Shown piece after piece: positions 59,671 to 64,000 of a stretch of DNA of 64,000 bases (position 1 is the stretch's first letter; each line of letters starts with the position of its first letter). The DNA is from Nectonema munidae. Its lineage: Eukaryota; Nematomorpha; Nectonematoida; Nectonematidae. The stretch is taken from assembly GCA_030549495.1 (NCBI GenBank), contig JAUIRK010000693.1:62001-126000 (forward strand), written 5' to 3'. Below the pieces are notes generated by a model that was given only the letters and a program-made list of their open reading frames with translations, did no database searches and had not been told where the DNA came from. A program made the translations under genes and the position numbers.

Positions 59671-60993
59671 ATGAGTGGCGGCGTTTATGGGGGTGAGGAA
59701 GTGAATGCTCTGGTGTTTGATTTCGGCTCAAACACGATTCGTGCAGGCTTTGCAGGAGAAGACAGCCCAAAATTCAATATTCCGACGTGCATTGCATGTC
59801 GTGAAGTGCCCCAACAAGCCGAAGAAGAAAAAGCCATGACGGAGATAACAAACGAAGAAAGTGAGGGAAAAATGATGGAATATTTCGTCGGGGAGCCAAA
59901 TGTGAGTTTTCCTAGAGACAACTGCGAAATCATGAGCCCCTTGAAGGATGGCATGATTGAAAATTGGAACTTGTTTGAAGTTGTGATGGAGGATATCATC
60001 AATAAGAAAATGCACGCTCATTCTAATGAACACCCGATCCTCATGTCAGAGCCTGCGTGGAACGTAAACACGAAGCGAGAGACGCTGACAGAAGTCATGT
60101 TTGAGAAGTTTGACATTCCTGCTTTCTACATATGCAAAAATGCAGTTCTTTCTGCCTTCACCTTCGGGAAGTCTTCTGCGCTCGTTCTAGACACCGGCTC
60201 CATCCACACATCAGCAATTCCAGTCTTTGACGGTTACTGCTTAACCAACTCCATCGTTCGCAGTCCGCTGGGAGGAGATTTTCTAACGTCACAATGCAAA
60301 AAGTACTTCCAAGAACACCAAATCCCTATCACACCCCACTACGCTGTGGCCTCAAAGGAAAGTGTGAAGGAGTGGGAGCCAGCAAAGTGGACCAAGAAGA
60401 AGACGATTCCCCAAAATCTGACAACTTCTTACCGAGAATTCGTGCAGAGGGAAATCTTGCAAGACTTCCAAGCAACCTGCCTCCAACTATACTCTTCATG
60501 CTTCGCAGCAGAGAAGAAGGAAACGCCTGTTGCGTCGAACCCGCGATCCTACGAACTGCCAGACGGCTTCAACTTCGAAATGGGCGACGACTGTTTCGCC
60601 ATCTCAGAACCCCTATTCTCTCCCCATCTCATAAAAAATGGGGGCTCCGCCAACAACAACAAAAGTGTTCTTGGCGTGGCTGGCGCTGTCACTTCGGCCA
60701 TCAGCATGACAGACATCGACATTCGCTCTACCTTGTACTCCAACGTCTTGATCACAGGCGGCAACTCTCTGCTTTCAGGCTTCATTGAGCGCGTGAATGC
60801 GGACCTGATTTCCAAGATTCCACAAAATTGCCGACTCAAGTTGTTGCACTCCAATTCGTCAAGTGAGAGAAGATTCAGTGCTTGGATAGGAGGATCGATC
60901 CTGGCCTCTCTGGGAACTTTTCAGCAGATGTGGATTTCTCGACAAGAATACAACGAAAATGGAAAACACATCGTCGATAAAAAGTGTGCTTAA
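59671..60993 (+). CDS. ACTL6A: BAP55/ACTL6 (BAF53), nuclear actin-related protein
   Basis: A 440-aa ORF with full-length similarity to ACTL6A/B (human 429 aa). Seen: MSGGVYGGEEVNALVFDFGS at the N-terminus, RAGFAGED and LVLDTGSIHTSAIPVFDGY (the actin-fold nucleotide-binding loops), IDIRSTLYSNVLITGGNSLL, and the C-terminal RRFSAWIGGSILASLGTFQQ then MWISRQEY. Known role: obligate subunit of BAF/PBAF (SWI/SNF) and of INO80/TIP60-type remodellers, bound to the HSA helix beside actin; nuclear. I chose the Met at 59671 because homology starts there. An in-frame ATG at 59638 would add 11 hydrophobic residues but lies across a likely acceptor (ttattattttgcag, ending 59660), so it is probably intronic. 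The coding region has no intron. Arthropods usually have one such gene (Bap55). Confidence 0.96.
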   Translation: MSGGVYGGEEVNALVFDFGSNTIRAGFAGEDSPKFNIPTCIACREVPQQAEEEKAMTEITNEESEGKMMEYFVGEPNVSFPRDNCEIMSPLKDGMIENWNLFEVVMEDIINKKMHAHSNEHPILMSEPAWNVNTKRETLTEVMFEKFDIPAFYICKNAVLSAFTFGKSSALVLDTGSIHTSAIPVFDGYCLTNSIVRSPLGGDFLTSQCKKYFQEHQIPITPHYAVASKESVKEWEPAKWTKKKTIPQNLTTSYREFVQREILQDFQATCLQLYSSCFAAEKKETPVASNPRSYELPDGFNFEMGDDCFAISEPLFSPHLIKNGGSANNNKSVLGVAGAVTSAISMTDIDIRSTLYSNVLITGGNSLLSGFIERVNADLISKIPQNCRLKLLHSNSSSERRFSAWIGGSILASLGTFQQMWISRQEYNENGKHIVDKKCA

Positions 60994-61040
60994 AAGGAAG
61001 CGCTTTTCAACTTTTTATTGTATTTTAAATTCTTTTTTTT

Positions 61041-61046
61041 AATAAA
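61041..61046 (+). terminator. BAP55 polyadenylation signal
   Basis: AATAAA 48 nt after the BAP55 stop, following a T-rich stretch. Confidence 0.65.
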
Positions 61047-61957
61047 AATTAAACAAGTAAAACTGCATTTATACAACCATCATTTTCTGGAACGTTGGTG
61101 ATTTGAGCGTATTTTCCTAAATAGAAATATAATAGCATTAACAATTAGATGAATGAAAAAGTGTAAAATGATATTAAATAATTTTATATCCACAGCTGAA
61201 AAGTTTTTTGAATTGAGGGGGGGGGGGGGGGGATTCATCCTCATCTCTTTCTACATGTGTAAAATAACCCGTTTTAAATCTTGTGTGTCAATTCAACACA
61301 AGGCAAAACTTGCTAGCAATGCTTTATAGTAAAGTTATCCAAAATAATTTATTTTGCGTTCAATAGTCAAATGTTTGCAATTATTGTTCATATGTGTGCT
61401 ATCATTAGAAATATCTTTTTAACTGACTTTTAATATTATTTCAAAAAACACATTTTAGTCAGAATTCCAAAAATACAAAATAGAACTAAAAATGGTTTTC
61501 TCCAACTCTCACAAAGCAACAATAGTAGCAGGGCGATGATAAATGTCAAAGATTATAAAGCTTTTGCCTAAAGATCGCACCTTAAAAATATTTCATGCTC
61601 TATAACAATAATTTTATTAATTAATTGTGAAAAGTAGCAAGTGTGTGTGAAGACAGGTAGTATTTTGCACATCGAGGGGTCTCCCATGTTAACTCTTGCG
61701 ACACCGAGTGAACATCCTTCTCTTGCATGGCAACGGTGTCGACTGGCCGGCTAAATCACGTCAGAGACCCTACTGTCTTGTATGCTTAGATATATTTAAG
61801 TAAAGACTAGGCCCACCGCCGAAAACTAAATCATGAAAGTTTTTGCTGGAGACGTGGACTTCTGGGTTGAAGACGCGGCTCTCATGGCAAAATAAAAGAT
61901 GATGTGGAAAGTGATTAATGAAAAAAAAATTAATGTCAATTTTTGAAGTCGCTAGAT
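61047..61957. other. Intergenic, BAP55 to hAT element
   Basis: AT-rich, with a 17-nt G run at about 61217 and a GC-richer unclassified block at about 61650-61900. I see no ORF or RNA gene that I can support. Confidence 0.5.

Positions 61958-64000
<2,043 letters not shown>

Noticed and set aside
60294-60788. A 164-codon overlapping frame within BAP55
   Set aside because: It is a shadow frame of a fully conserved coding sequence.

Overview
The window is AT-rich eukaryotic nuclear DNA with long introns full of decayed transposons. The three host genes have clear animal orthologues. The overall look (low GC, intron-rich DCAF1, hAT/Tigger/piggyBac debris) suggests an arthropod, possibly a copepod such as a sea louse. 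That organism call is inference from memory, not something the sequence proves.

Layout. (1) 1-3267: AT-rich upstream DNA with no gene I can name. (2) 3268-43809, plus strand: one 40.5-kb gene for DCAF1 (VprBP, Drosophila mahjong), the substrate receptor of CUL4-DDB1 ubiquitin ligases. I assembled 25 coding exons with consistent phases, giving a 4605-nt CDS (1534 aa; human is about 1507). It has the ARM-like N-terminal half, LisH motif, WD40 propeller and acidic tail. One junction needs a GC-AG intron, and the first of the two DDB1-binding WDXR motifs reads WDSY. (3) 45973-48012, minus strand: an intronless VPS33B gene, convergent with DCAF1. (4) 48-59.6 kb: a gene-free mobile-element zone with a CR1/Jockey-like LINE fragment, a near-perfect 1.06-kb foldback with about 500-bp arms, tandem duplications and a 454-bp non-autonomous Helitron. 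(5) 59671-60993, plus strand: an uninterrupted ACTL6/BAP55 (BAF53) coding sequence, an actin-related subunit of SWI/SNF and INO80/TIP60-type complexes. (6) 61958 to the window end: a hAT transposon with an intact-looking 592-aa BED-finger transposase on the minus strand; its far end lies beyond the window.

DCAF1 introns carry a piggyBac transposase remnant, TTAA-flanked miniature elements, two Tigger/pogo-like pieces, a ZBED5-like hAT remnant with a 5'-truncated LINE tail inserted in it (17-bp target duplication), tRNA-type SINEs, an older foldback copy and fossil retroelement fragments.

The host genes do not form a pathway: DCAF1 acts in ubiquitin ligase signalling, VPS33B in endolysosomal tethering and BAP55 in chromatin remodelling. 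I did not find a new multi-gene system. The most unusual structures are the foldback family, the modular Helitron, a hairpin motif with compensatory base changes, and the DCAF1 splice-site and WDXR peculiarities.
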